In this document: piece after piece, positions 53,658 to 61,178 of the stretch | Layout of the letters: every line of letters starts with the position of its first letter | Numbering within the stretch: position 1 is the first letter of the stretch | Assembly: GCF_036013745.1 (NCBI RefSeq) | Contig: NZ_CP107880.1 | Location: 124,001 to 188,000, forward strand | DNA length: 64,000 bases | DNA from: Streptomyces sp. NBC_00483 | GTDB taxonomy: Bacteria; Actinomycetota; Actinomycetes; Streptomycetales; Streptomycetaceae | Direction: 5' to 3' | The notes under the pieces: model-generated | What the model was told of the DNA's origin: nothing | Seen by the model: the letters and a program-made list of their open reading frames with translations, nothing else | Database searches by the model: none | Made by a program: the position numbers and the translations under genes

Positions 53658-53842
53658 AGGGTCCTTCTGACGGATCTTGCTGGAGTCGCGGGGTCTGGCA
53701 CGCACATCTGCGGCGTTGTCGTCGGTTGCCAACGCTCCGCGTTGACGCCCTCCTCCGCCTTGCAGCTGCACGCACCAGACCCCGCTCGCGGAGCCGAACC
53801 GTGCGGCCTCCCACGTCCAGCCTGATCCGTCAGAAGGACCCT
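53658..53842. mobile_element. 185-bp MITE-like element with perfect 19-bp inverted ends
   Basis: AGGGTCCTTCTGACGGATC at 53658-53676 is repeated in reverse complement at 53824-53842, without a mismatch. Inside, GCGGGGTCTGG (53688-53698) and CCAGACCCCGC (53775-53785) form a second 11-base pair, and GCGTTG/CAACGC and AACGC/GCGTT form inner stems. There is no plausible gene and no obvious target-site duplication. It fills the gap between cyclophilin and the terminator. It may be a non-autonomous transposon or a highly structured repeat. Confidence 0.6.
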
Positions 53843-53864
53843 TGCACCGGATGATCGGCCTGGA

Positions 53865-54356
53865 TCAGAGCTGGCCGGACTCGGAGATCGTGATCTTGGC
53901 GGAGGTGCCGCCGCTGCGCGAGCCGAGGGACTCGATCTTCTTCACGAGCTCCATGCCGTCCTCGACCTCGCCGAAGACGACGTGCTTGCCGTCCAGCCAG
54001 TCGGTGACGATGGTGGTGATGAAGAACTGCGAGCCGTTGGTGTTCGGGCCCGCGTTGGCCATGGAGAGCTGGCCCGGCTTGGTGTGCTTGAGCTGGAAGT
54101 TCTCGTCGGCGAACTTCTCGCCGTAGATGCTCTTGCCGCCCGTGCCGTTACCGGCGGTGAAGTCGCCGCCCTGCAGCATGAACTGCGGGATGACGCGGTG
54201 GAAGGACGAGCCGGCGTAGCCGAAGCCCTTCTCGCCCGTGCACAGGGCACGGAAGTTCTCCGCGGTCTTCGGGACGACGTCCTCGAAGAGGTTGAACGTG
54301 ATCCGCCCAGCGGGCTCGCCGTTGATCTCGATGTCGAAGTAGGTCTTGATTGCCAT
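53865..54356 (-). CDS. cyclophilin-type peptidyl-prolyl cis-trans isomerase
   Basis: A 163-residue single-domain cyclophilin. It has [20 protein letters not shown] (52-71, the catalytic Arg and Phe/Gln positions), [16 protein letters not shown] (98-113) and [10 protein letters not shown] (125-134). It catalyses proline isomerisation during folding in the cytoplasm. No signal peptide is present. The start is ATG 54356. Confidence 0.95.
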   Translation of the reverse strand: MAIKTYFDIEINGEPAGRITFNLFEDVVPKTAENFRALCTGEKGFGYAGSSFHRVIPQFMLQGGDFTAGNGTGGKSIYGEKFADENFQLKHTKPGQLSMANAGPNTNGSQFFITTIVTDWLDGKHVVFGEVEDGMELVKKIESLGSRSGGTSAKITISESGQL

Positions 54357-54468
54357 GGACGCAATCCTTTCATCACCAACCCCGGATTGCCGATTCGGCC
54401 CGTCGGGATGGCCATTTTCGTACGCCATTCGTACGCTGCGTGACGCTCCGCTTACGGGGCGGATACAT

Positions 54469-54948
54469 TCAGACCGCGAGCCGGTCCCGCGCCCGCACGC
54501 CCTCACCGAGCGGACGCACGCCGTAGGCCTTGCCGAGGCCGTAGGCCGGCATGTCGCCGTAGATCGTCTCGTACGAGCCCGCGGGCACGATGTAGGTCTC
54601 GTGCCAGACGCCCACATGCCCCTTGCCCTTGCGGAGGTAGCGGTTCGTGCGGGCCCACCAGGGATGATGCCGACTGTCGGAGGCGGCCGCGTAGGCGAGG
54701 AGCTTCTCCTTCGACTCCCAGTACTGGATGACGTAGAAGTTGCGCGGGTCCGAGGTGCCCAGGACGTGGTGGAGCAGACCGGCCGTGCGATCCTTGCCGA
54801 GGTCCCTGAGCATCATGAGCATCGCGCACATCACCGGGATCCAGCGGTGGACCGCCCAGAACCGGTTGATCCGCATACCGGCGACGAAGAGCACGACGTC
54901 GCCGTCGGCGGCCGCCGTCACCCGCCCCATCTCCAGTTTCGTGAACAC
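54469..54948 (-). CDS. DUF4188 domain protein (monooxygenase-like)
   Basis: A 159-residue protein. It contains the DUF4188 features [19 protein letters not shown] (heme- or aromatic-rich first part) and [20 protein letters not shown] (middle), ending with [15 protein letters not shown]. The family is a relative of dimeric alpha-beta-barrel monooxygenases but its reaction is unknown. GTG 54948 is chosen, with GGGGGAG two to five bases upstream; an earlier in-frame ATG at 54972 lacks a ribosome site. It is divergent from the MerR regulator, which likely controls it. Confidence 0.78.
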   Translation of the reverse strand: MFTKLEMGRVTAAADGDVVLFVAGMRINRFWAVHRWIPVMCAMLMMLRDLGKDRTAGLLHHVLGTSDPRNFYVIQYWESKEKLLAYAAASDSRHHPWWARTNRYLRKGKGHVGVWHETYIVPAGSYETIYGDMPAYGLGKAYGVRPLGEGVRARDRLAV

Positions 54949-54979
54949 AACTCCCCCGTTCCCGTCTGACATTGACAGG

Positions 54980-55008
54980 GGGTCAGGGGTCCCCCGATCC
55001 CCTGACCC
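54980..55008. promoter_or_regulatory. inverted repeat between DUF4188 and MerR
   Basis: GGGTCAGGGG and CCCCTGACCC form perfect 10-base arms separated by nine bases, in the 100-base gap of the divergent pair. A TTGACA hexamer overlaps its left side at 54972-54977. The repeat probably binds the MerR protein. Confidence 0.55.
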
Positions 55009-55048
55009 GTGTTTGGATAGTGGCACTTTCCAAGGAGGGGCACAAGGG

Positions 55049-55690
55049 ATGCGACTGGCAGAGCTGAGCGAGCGCAGCGGGGTGCCGGTCGGCACGATCA
55101 AGTACTACCTGCGCGAGGGGCTGCTGCCGCAGGGCGAGCGGATCAGCGCCACTCAGGCCGCGTACGGCGAGGCGCATCTGCGGCGGCTCGGCCTGATCCG
55201 GGCGATGATCCAGATCGGGCGGATCCCGGTGGCCACCGTGCGGGAGGTGCTCGGACATGTGGACGACGAGTCCCTGGGGACGACCTTCCGGCTGGGCGCC
55301 GCCCTGTGGGCGATGCCGCAGCCGCCGGAGGCGCCCGCGGACGACCCGCTGACGGCGGAGGTGACCGAGGCGGTCGACGGGTTCCTCGGCGACATGGGCT
55401 GGCAGAACGCGCGCGAGATCGGCGTCCTCTCCCCCTCATACCGCGCCCTGGTCACCACGATCGTCACGCTGACCCGCCTCGGCTTCTCGCGCGGGCCCGA
55501 GATCCTCGCGCAGTACGCGCACCTCATGGAGGAGGTGGCCCAACTGGACCTGGACCAACTCGACACCTACGAGGACGACTCCGAGAAGGTCGAGCTGGCG
55601 GTCGCGGCGGCGGTCCTGTACGAACCCCTGCTGCTCGCGCTGCGCCGGCTCGCCCAGGAGGAGCACTCCACGCGCCGCTACGGCTTGTGA
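55049..55690 (+). CDS. MerR family transcriptional regulator
   Basis: A 213-residue regulator. The MerR helix-turn-helix is LAELSERSGVPVGTIKYYLR (3-22), with EGLLP next, followed by the wing and the coiled-coil dimer helix (IRAMIQIGRIPVATVREVLG). The long C-terminal domain (about 85-213) may bind an effector. AAGGAGGGG precedes the ATG. It is divergent from the DUF4188 gene. Confidence 0.92.
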   Translation: MRLAELSERSGVPVGTIKYYLREGLLPQGERISATQAAYGEAHLRRLGLIRAMIQIGRIPVATVREVLGHVDDESLGTTFRLGAALWAMPQPPEAPADDPLTAEVTEAVDGFLGDMGWQNAREIGVLSPSYRALVTTIVTLTRLGFSRGPEILAQYAHLMEEVAQLDLDQLDTYEDDSEKVELAVAAAVLYEPLLLALRRLAQEEHSTRRYGL

Positions 55691-55766
55691 GGCTCAGGGG
55701 AGGGCCGCATACGATGACGGCCGGACGCCGAACGCTCTGCGGCGGACACACAACGGGAGGGACCCA

Positions 55767-56051
55767 ATGATCATCTTCGGCACGCGGGGCTACGCGTACC
55801 AGCTCGCGATCCTCACCTTCGTCTGCGGCAGCTGCGGCAATCCCGCGGCGCACACGCTGCGGAAGTTCGTCACGAAGTTCACGCTGTTCTTCATCCCGCT
55901 GTTCCCGATCTCGACGAAGTACCAGGCGCAGTGCACGTTCTGCGGCGCCGCGCACCAGGTGCCCAAGGATCACGTGGACGGGATGCTCGCGCAGGCCGCC
56001 GGGCCGGGGGCCGGGGCGCCGCAGCAGCAACAGCAGCACCACCAGGGCTAG
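55767..56051 (+). CDS. zinc-ribbon protein with membrane-like segment
   Basis: A 94-residue protein. It has two CxxC pairs, FVCGSCGN (19-26) and CTFCGAAHQV (about 57-66), which form a zinc ribbon interrupted by a hydrophobic segment KFTLFFIPLFPISTKY (about 36-51). The C-terminus is a Gly/Ala/Gln/His tail. Such zinc_ribbon_15 proteins are common in actinobacteria with unknown function. It is 76 bases after the MerR gene and may be co-transcribed. Confidence 0.75.
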   Translation: MIIFGTRGYAYQLAILTFVCGSCGNPAAHTLRKFVTKFTLFFIPLFPISTKYQAQCTFCGAAHQVPKDHVDGMLAQAAGPGAGAPQQQQQHHQG

Positions 56052-56081
56052 TTGGTTCGCCGGGGGCCGATGCCATAAAAG

Positions 56082-56127
56082 GTGGCCCTGTCGCCTCCCA
56101 GGGGGGGAGAGGGGGCGACAGGGCCAC
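56082..56127. terminator. bidirectional terminator with G-tracts
   Basis: GTGGCCCTGTCGCC (56082-56095) and GGCGACAGGGCCAC (56114-56127) form a 14-base stem around an 18-base G-rich loop. It lies between the convergent zinc-ribbon and trpS genes. A run of nine G and three more G follows at 56142-56154. Confidence 0.8.
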
Positions 56128-56244
56128 GGGCTCGAGCGCCCGGGGGGGGGTGGGCTGCTTGAGCGTCTGTTCTCCTGCTGCCCGGGATCGGGCCGGGCAT
56201 GCATGCCGCAGGCAGAATCGTCCCGGCGGCTTTTCACGCCCTCG

Positions 56245-57315
56245 TCAGTAGTCGGCGTTCATGGCCGCCCGCACCTCCCTGAGCGTCGCGTCGGCGACCG
56301 CGCCCGCCCGCTCGTTCCCGGCCCTCAGCACGTCCCTGACCAGGCCACGGTCCTGCGCGTAGCACTCGCGCCCGGCCCGGATCGGCGCGAGGTACTCGTT
56401 CACGGACTCGGTCACGCGCCGCTTGAGCGCGGCGCTGCCCCCGCCCCCGATCTCCTGCGCCACCGCGTGCGGGTCGACGCCTTCGCACAGGGCGGCGAGC
56501 AGGACGAGCGAGGAAACCTCGGGGCGGGCCCCCGGGTCGTACGTGATGTGGCGTTCGGCGTCGGTCTTGGCGCCGCGGATCAGCCGCGCGGTCTCATCGG
56601 GCGTCGCGGACAGCGATATGGCGTTGCCGCGGGACTTGCTCATCTTCGTGCCGTCGGTGCCGAGCAGCAGCGGCGCCGTGGACAGCAGGGCCTCGGGCTG
56701 CGGGAAGACCGGAGTGCCGTTGCCGTAGCGGTCGTTGAAGCGGCGGGCGACGGTTCGGGTGACCTCGAGGTGCGGCAGCTGGTCCTGGCCCACGGGGACG
56801 AGGTTCGCCTTGCAGAAGAGGATGTCGGCGGCCTGGTGCACGGGATAGGTGAACATCAGGCCGCTCACCGCGGACTGCCGGGAGTGGGCGATCTCGTCCT
56901 TGACGGTGGGGTTGCGGCTCAGCTCGGCGACCGAGACGAGGCTGAGGAACGGCAGCAGCAGCTGGTTCAGGGCGGGCAGGGCGCTGTGCGTGAAGATCGT
57001 GGAGCGCTCGGGGTCGATGCCGATGGCCAGGTGGTCGAGGACCAGCTCTTCGACGTGTCCGGTGAGATTCTCGGCGATGTCGCGGTCGGTGAGGACCTGG
57101 TAGTCGGCGATCAGGACGAAGGTCTCGACGCCGAGGTCCTGGAGCCGGACGCGGTTGTGCAGGGTGCCGAAGTAGTGCCCGAGGTGCAGTCGGCCGGTGG
57201 GCCGGTCCCCGGTGAGGATGCGGAACTGCCCGGGATCCTTGCGGATCAGCTGTTCCAGCTCGGCGCTGCGTTCCTGCGCGGCGGAGGTGCCGAGGGCGTC
57301 GGTGCTGCTGCTCAT
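56245..57315 (-). CDS. trpS: tryptophanyl-tRNA synthetase (attenuator-controlled)
   Basis: A 356-residue class I synthetase. The HIGH motif is HLGH (44-47) and the KMSKS motif is complete at 224-228. The Trp-site segment SRNPTVKDEIAHSRQS and TYPVHQAADILF are conserved. The N-terminus carries a 20-residue extension compared with the short bacterial enzymes. Streptomyces often have two such enzymes, one of them induced by tryptophan starvation or indolmycin and controlled by a leader peptide. The upstream leader here supports the inducible type. Confidence 0.92.
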   Translation of the reverse strand: MSSSTDALGTSAAQERSAELEQLIRKDPGQFRILTGDRPTGRLHLGHYFGTLHNRVRLQDLGVETFVLIADYQVLTDRDIAENLTGHVEELVLDHLAIGIDPERSTIFTHSALPALNQLLLPFLSLVSVAELSRNPTVKDEIAHSRQSAVSGLMFTYPVHQAADILFCKANLVPVGQDQLPHLEVTRTVARRFNDRYGNGTPVFPQPEALLSTAPLLLGTDGTKMSKSRGNAISLSATPDETARLIRGAKTDAERHITYDPGARPEVSSLVLLAALCEGVDPHAVAQEIGGGGSAALKRRVTESVNEYLAPIRAGRECYAQDRGLVRDVLRAGNERAGAVADATLREVRAAMNADY

Positions 57316-57382
57316 GGTGGTCTCTCCCCTGGGTCACGGGCGTCCTCGGGACGGTGTGACCTCCGGTGGGAGGGCATGAAGA

Positions 57383-57406
57383 AAGGGCCGTCCTGGGACG
57401 GCCCTT
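57383..57406 (-). terminator. leader terminator of trpS
   Basis: On the minus strand AAGGGCCGTCC pairs with GGACGGCCCTT across a 2-base turn, followed by the U-rich TTTCTTC. It lies between the leader ORF (57433-57474) and trpS (start 57315) and would end transcription unless prevented. Confidence 0.8.
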
Positions 57407-57432
57407 GTACGTGCTTGTCTGTGCGGCCGCCT

Positions 57433-57474
57433 CTAAGTGAGGCGCCACCAGTTCAGGCACGAAGATCGATGCAT
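57433..57474 (-). CDS. trpS leader peptide MHRSSCLNWWRLT
   Basis: A 13-codon ORF on the minus strand: ATG at 57474-57472, adjacent Trp codons TGG TGG at 57450-57445, stop TAG at 57435-57433. It is directly followed by a GCCTC/GAGGC stem (57428-57433 with 57439-57444) and then the trpS terminator. Ribosomes starved for charged Trp-tRNA would stall at the tandem Trp codons and melt that stem. A -10 like TACGAT (57481-57486) and -35 CTGACC (57505-57510), 18 apart, put the start of transcription near the ATG, so the leader ORF may be leaderless. No Shine-Dalgarno is present. Confidence 0.85.
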   Translation of the reverse strand: MHRSSCLNWWRLT

Positions 57475-57506
57475 GACGTAATCGTACACCTGACGGTCCG
57501 TGCGGG

Positions 57507-58730
57507 TCAGGCGCTCACGGGCGTGAACCGCACCGGCAGCGCCTTGGGCCCGCGGGTGAAGACGCCCTGCTCGACCGGGTCGAAGCCGTCGGCGAGCCGC
57601 AGGTCCGGCATGGCGTCGAGGAGCTGGTTCACCCCGGTCTCCACCTCCGCCTTGGCGAGCAGCGCGCCGACGCAGAAGTGCCGGCCGAGCGCGAAGGCGA
57701 GGTGGTCGGCGGCGGCCGAGAACGCGGTCGTGGTGGTCAGGTCCTCGCGGAACAGGTCGAAGCGGTCCGGGTCCTTGTACCGGTTCTCGTCGCGGTTGGC
57801 CGCACCGATGAGGCAGGTGACGGTGGCGCCTGCCGGGACGGTGCCGCCGGTGAGCTCCACGTCGACGGCGGACTGGCGCATGATCATGTGGACGGGCGGA
57901 GTGACGCGCAGCGTCTCGGCGAAGGCCCGCGCAATCAGGGACCGGTCGGCGCGCACGGCCGCCAACTGGTCGGGGTTCGCGAGCAGGTTGGCGAAGATGC
58001 TGGCGATCGCCTTGTCGGTGGTCTCGCCGCCCGCGGCGAGCAGCAGACTGCAGAACGCCTTGATGTCCTCGTCGCTCATCCGCACCCCGTCGACCTCGGC
58101 GGCGCACAGCGCCGAGAGCAGATCGTCGCCAGGGTTCTCGCGGCGCTCCTGGATGACCGGGATCATGTACTCCGTGAACTCGACGCGCGTCCGCTCCCCC
58201 GCCGCGGCGACGTCCGGGTCCCCCGCCAGATTGCCGAGGAAGTTGATGACGGCGGTGTACCAGCCGTGGAAGCGGGCGTGGTCGGCCTTGTCGAGGCCGA
58301 GCATGTCGGCGATGACGTTGACCGGCAGGCGGGTGGCGTAGTCGGCGACGAGGTCGGCCGATCCTGCGTCCCTGAACCGGTCTATGAGCTCACGGGAGTT
58401 GCGCTCGATGACGGGCAGGAACTTGTCCTGCAGTTCGCTGCCTCGGAAGGCGGGCGCGACGAGCGCGCGACGCACCGCGTGCTCACGTCCGCTCATCTGC
58501 AGGATGGTCCTGCCGTGCACGGGCTCGAGCTGCCAGTCGTAATTGTCGGTGGAGAACGTCGCCTCTTTGTCCTTGAAGACGCGCTCCACATCGGCGTACC
58601 GCGAGACGATCCAACTCTGCGTCGCCTCATGCCACATGAGCGGAGCGGACTCGCGCATCGCGCGGTAGGCGGGATACGGGTTCGCGGCGAACTCCGGCGA
58701 GAGGATGTCGGGGACCTGCGCGGTGGACAT
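57507..58730 (-). CDS. cytochrome P450
   Basis: A 407-residue soluble bacterial P450. The haem-binding FALGRHFCVG has the thiolate Cys353. The K-helix ETLR is at 272-275. The I-helix oxygen-activation segment reads LAAGGETTDKAI, with Glu in the acid position where most P450s have Asp or Glu before Thr. A ferredoxin partner is not adjacent. The substrate is unknown. The stop codon overlaps the probable promoter of the trpS leader. ATG 58730 has GGGAG five bases upstream. Confidence 0.92.
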   Translation of the reverse strand: MSTAQVPDILSPEFAANPYPAYRAMRESAPLMWHEATQSWIVSRYADVERVFKDKEATFSTDNYDWQLEPVHGRTILQMSGREHAVRRALVAPAFRGSELQDKFLPVIERNSRELIDRFRDAGSADLVADYATRLPVNVIADMLGLDKADHARFHGWYTAVINFLGNLAGDPDVAAAGERTRVEFTEYMIPVIQERRENPGDDLLSALCAAEVDGVRMSDEDIKAFCSLLLAAGGETTDKAIASIFANLLANPDQLAAVRADRSLIARAFAETLRVTPPVHMIMRQSAVDVELTGGTVPAGATVTCLIGAANRDENRYKDPDRFDLFREDLTTTTAFSAAADHLAFALGRHFCVGALLAKAEVETGVNQLLDAMPDLRLADGFDPVEQGVFTRGPKALPVRFTPVSA

Positions 58731-58809
58731 GGGGCTCCCTGTGGGGGTGTAACGGGCGGTAGCCATCAGCCTATTGACCGACCGTCAGCCCGTACACCCC
58801 CTCCCCGTG

Positions 58810-59850
58810 TCAGCCGTTCGGGAGGATCACCGCACGCCCGTTGATCTTGCCGTCGTGCAGCAGCTCGTACGCCTTGGGGGCGTCGTCGAGCGAGAAGGTC
58901 TCGGTGTGCACGGAGACGGCGCCGGCCCGCGCCAGGTCGAGGACCTCGACGAGTTCGGCGCGGCTGCCCCAGTACGGGGCGGTGACATTGACCTCGAAGT
59001 TCATGGCGCCGAAACCGACGGGCAGGGTGCCGCCGCCGATCCCGACGATCGTGACGTCGCCCTCGACGGCGGCGACGGCGCCCGCGGTCTCGACGGTGGG
59101 CTGGACGCCGACGAAGTCGAAGACGGCCTCGGCGCCGCGCCCGCCGGTCAGCTCCTTGACCTTGCCGGCGGCCGCCGCGTCCGACAGGACCGCCTCGTGG
59201 GCGCCGACGGCCTTGGCGAGGGCGAGCTTCTCCTCGTTCACGTCGAGCGCGATGACACGGGCGGCGGTCATGGCGCGCAGCAGCTGGATGGCGACGTGGC
59301 CGAGGCCGCCGGTGCCGATGACGACGGCGGTCGAGCCGGGCACCAGCTTGGGCAGCGAGCGCTTGATGGCGTGGTACGGGGTGAGGCCCGCGTCGGTGAG
59401 CGGCACGGCCGCGACGGGGTCGAGGCCGTCGATCGGCGTCAGGTGCCGCGCGTCGTCGACGATCATGTATTCCGCCATCGAGCCGGGGGCGCCGAGTCCG
59501 GGCGGGCGGATGCCGAGCTCCTCGGCGCGCAGGCAGTAGTTCTCCTTGCCCTCCGCACACTTGGCGCAGGCGCCGCAGCCCCACGGCCCGTACACGGCGA
59601 CCGCGTCGCCCTCCACGAAGCCGGTCACCCCGGCGCCGAGCGCGGCGACGGTACCGACGCCCTCGTGCCCGAGGGTCAGCGGAAGTTCGTAGGGGAAGCT
59701 CTCGGCGGGCCAGCTCATCACGGCGATGTCGGAGTGGCACACACCGGCGGCGGTGACCTTCAGGAGGACCTGCCCGGGACCGGGCTCCGGATCGGGGACG
59801 GTGACGACCTCGGGCGGTGCCCCTACGGTCCGGTACTGAAGTGCCTTCAT
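58810..59850 (-). CDS. zinc-dependent alcohol dehydrogenase
   Basis: A 346-residue medium-chain dehydrogenase. The catalytic zinc ligands are Cys38 (GVCHSD), His in LTLGHEGVG and a later Asp/Cys; the four structural cysteines are in CGACAKCAEGKENYC. The nucleotide motif is GTGGLGHVAIQLL. It oxidises primary alcohols with NAD. It is preceded by two copies of a GTCCC-N3-GGGAC palindrome. The start is ATG 59850; the 32-codon upstream extension is rejected because it runs through those palindromes. Confidence 0.9.
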   Translation of the reverse strand: MKALQYRTVGAPPEVVTVPDPEPGPGQVLLKVTAAGVCHSDIAVMSWPAESFPYELPLTLGHEGVGTVAALGAGVTGFVEGDAVAVYGPWGCGACAKCAEGKENYCLRAEELGIRPPGLGAPGSMAEYMIVDDARHLTPIDGLDPVAAVPLTDAGLTPYHAIKRSLPKLVPGSTAVVIGTGGLGHVAIQLLRAMTAARVIALDVNEEKLALAKAVGAHEAVLSDAAAAGKVKELTGGRGAEAVFDFVGVQPTVETAGAVAAVEGDVTIVGIGGGTLPVGFGAMNFEVNVTAPYWGSRAELVEVLDLARAGAVSVHTETFSLDDAPKAYELLHDGKINGRAVILPNG

Positions 59851-59907
59851 GGCTCGACTCCTTCGTCGCTCTCGCCGACCCCCGCACTCCCACCGTAACT
59901 CGCTCAC

Positions 59908-59937
59908 GTCCCAACGGGACACATGTCCCAATGGGAC
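59908..59937. promoter_or_regulatory. two palindromic operators before alcohol dehydrogenase
   Basis: GTCCCAACGGGAC at 59908-59920 and GTCCCAATGGGAC at 59925-59937 are 13-base inverted repeats 17 bases apart and 58 bases upstream of the dehydrogenase start. The arrangement suggests cooperative binding by a dimeric regulator. No regulator gene is adjacent. Confidence 0.7.
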
Positions 59938-59960
59938 ACGTGTCACGGCACAAAAAAGGA

Positions 59961-59990
59961 CCCCGACCGTACGGGGGAGAACGGTCGGGG
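59961..59990 (-). terminator. minus-strand terminator with a T6 tract and no obvious gene before it
   Basis: CCCCGACCGT (59961-59970) pairs with ACGGTCGGGG (59981-59990) across a 10-base loop. On the minus strand the hairpin is followed by TCCTTTTTTG, a good U-tract. It would end a minus-strand transcript coming from above 60000, yet no minus-strand gene lies there until 62008. The 327 bases from 59851 to 60177 otherwise contain the operators and a GTTAAA/TTTAAC repeat (59995-60008). Confidence 0.6.
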
Positions 59991-60177
59991 CCTGGTTAAA
60001 ACTTTAACAGCATGCGGCCGGTGCCCGACGCCGGTTCGACAGGGGTCGGGGGTGAGGTCGGACACATGGGTTCATCTGGTCTTTAGAAGGTTCTTTTCGG
60101 GCGCGAGTGCCACGAGCCGCCACAGCCCATATGGTGTCAACAGCCAACTGACGCCCTCCCTCGCCATCGGAGCACTA

Positions 60178-61173
60178 GTGGCCGACCCCCAGCCCGTCCT
60201 CCTCACCCCGCCCTCGAAGGCCGCCGTCTTCCTGGTCGTCACGGTCGCGCCGGGCGGCGAGCCCGCCGTCCGCGACACTCTCGAGGAGCTGTCGGGGCTG
60301 AGTCGCTCCGTCGGCTTCCGCGACCGCGACGCCGCCCTCGGCTGCATCGTCGGCATCGGCTCTACCGCCTGGGACCGCCTGTTCAGCGGCCCCAGGCCGC
60401 GCGAACTGCACCCGTTCCAGGCGCTCGCGGGCCCCCGGCACCTGGCCCCCGCGACCCCCGGCGACCTCCTCTTCCATCTGCGCTCGCGGCGCATGGACCT
60501 CTGCTTCGAGCTGGCCCGCGTGATCATCGGCCGGCTCGGCTCCGCCGTCACCGTCGTCGACGAGGTGCACGGCTTCAAGTACTTCGACGACCGCGATCTG
60601 CTCGGCTTCGTGGACGGCAGCGAGAACCCGACCGGGCGGGCCGCCGCGGACTCCGTCTTCGTGGGCGACGAGGACCCGGACTTCAGCGCCGGCTCCTACG
60701 TCATCGTCCAGAAGTACGTGCACGACATGGCCGCCTGGGAAGCACTGCCCTCGACGGAGCAGGAGAAGGTCATCGGCCGCACGAAGACCGCGAACATCGA
60801 GCTGGACGACGACGTGAAGCCCGCCGACTCGCACGTCGCGCTCAACACCATCGTCGACGAGGACGGCACGGAGCGGCAGATCCTGCGCGAGAACATGCCG
60901 TTCGGCAACGTCGGCCAGGGCGAGTTCGGCACGTACTTCATCGGCTACGCGCGCACCCCGGACGTCACCGAGCGGATGCTGCGCAACATGTTCCTCGGCA
61001 ACCCGCCCGGCACCCACGACCGGATTCTCGACTTCTCGACCGCGGTCACCGGATGCCTGTTCCACGTGCCGAGCGCCGACTTCCTCGACGACCTGCCCGA
61101 GCCGCCGACCGGCGCCGCCACCGCGGACCCCGCGGTCGGCTCCCTCGGCATCGGCAGCCTCAAAGGAGCCTGA
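60178..61173 (+). CDS. encapsulated DyP-type peroxidase
   Basis: A 331-residue dye-decolourising peroxidase. The distal Asp146 is in GFVDGSENP, the proximal haem ligand is His219 (DSHVALNT) and the distal Arg237 is in ILRENMPFG. The C-terminal tail VGSLGIGSLKG (320-330) is the encapsulation targeting peptide. The protein should fold as DypB and be packed inside the encapsulin shell made by the next gene. The GTG start at 60178 lies in AGCACTAGTG with a weak ribosome site; the longer frame from 59923 is rejected as it crosses the operators. Confidence 0.92.
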   Translation: MADPQPVLLTPPSKAAVFLVVTVAPGGEPAVRDTLEELSGLSRSVGFRDRDAALGCIVGIGSTAWDRLFSGPRPRELHPFQALAGPRHLAPATPGDLLFHLRSRRMDLCFELARVIIGRLGSAVTVVDEVHGFKYFDDRDLLGFVDGSENPTGRAAADSVFVGDEDPDFSAGSYVIVQKYVHDMAAWEALPSTEQEKVIGRTKTANIELDDDVKPADSHVALNTIVDEDGTERQILRENMPFGNVGQGEFGTYFIGYARTPDVTERMLRNMFLGNPPGTHDRILDFSTAVTGCLFHVPSADFLDDLPEPPTGAATADPAVGSLGIGSLKGA

Positions 61174-61178
61174 AGACC

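Noticed and set aside
60020..60060. tRNA-like GGTTCGA segment
   Set aside because: No acceptor, D or anticodon stems can be drawn around it, and no CCA or adjacent tRNA is present.
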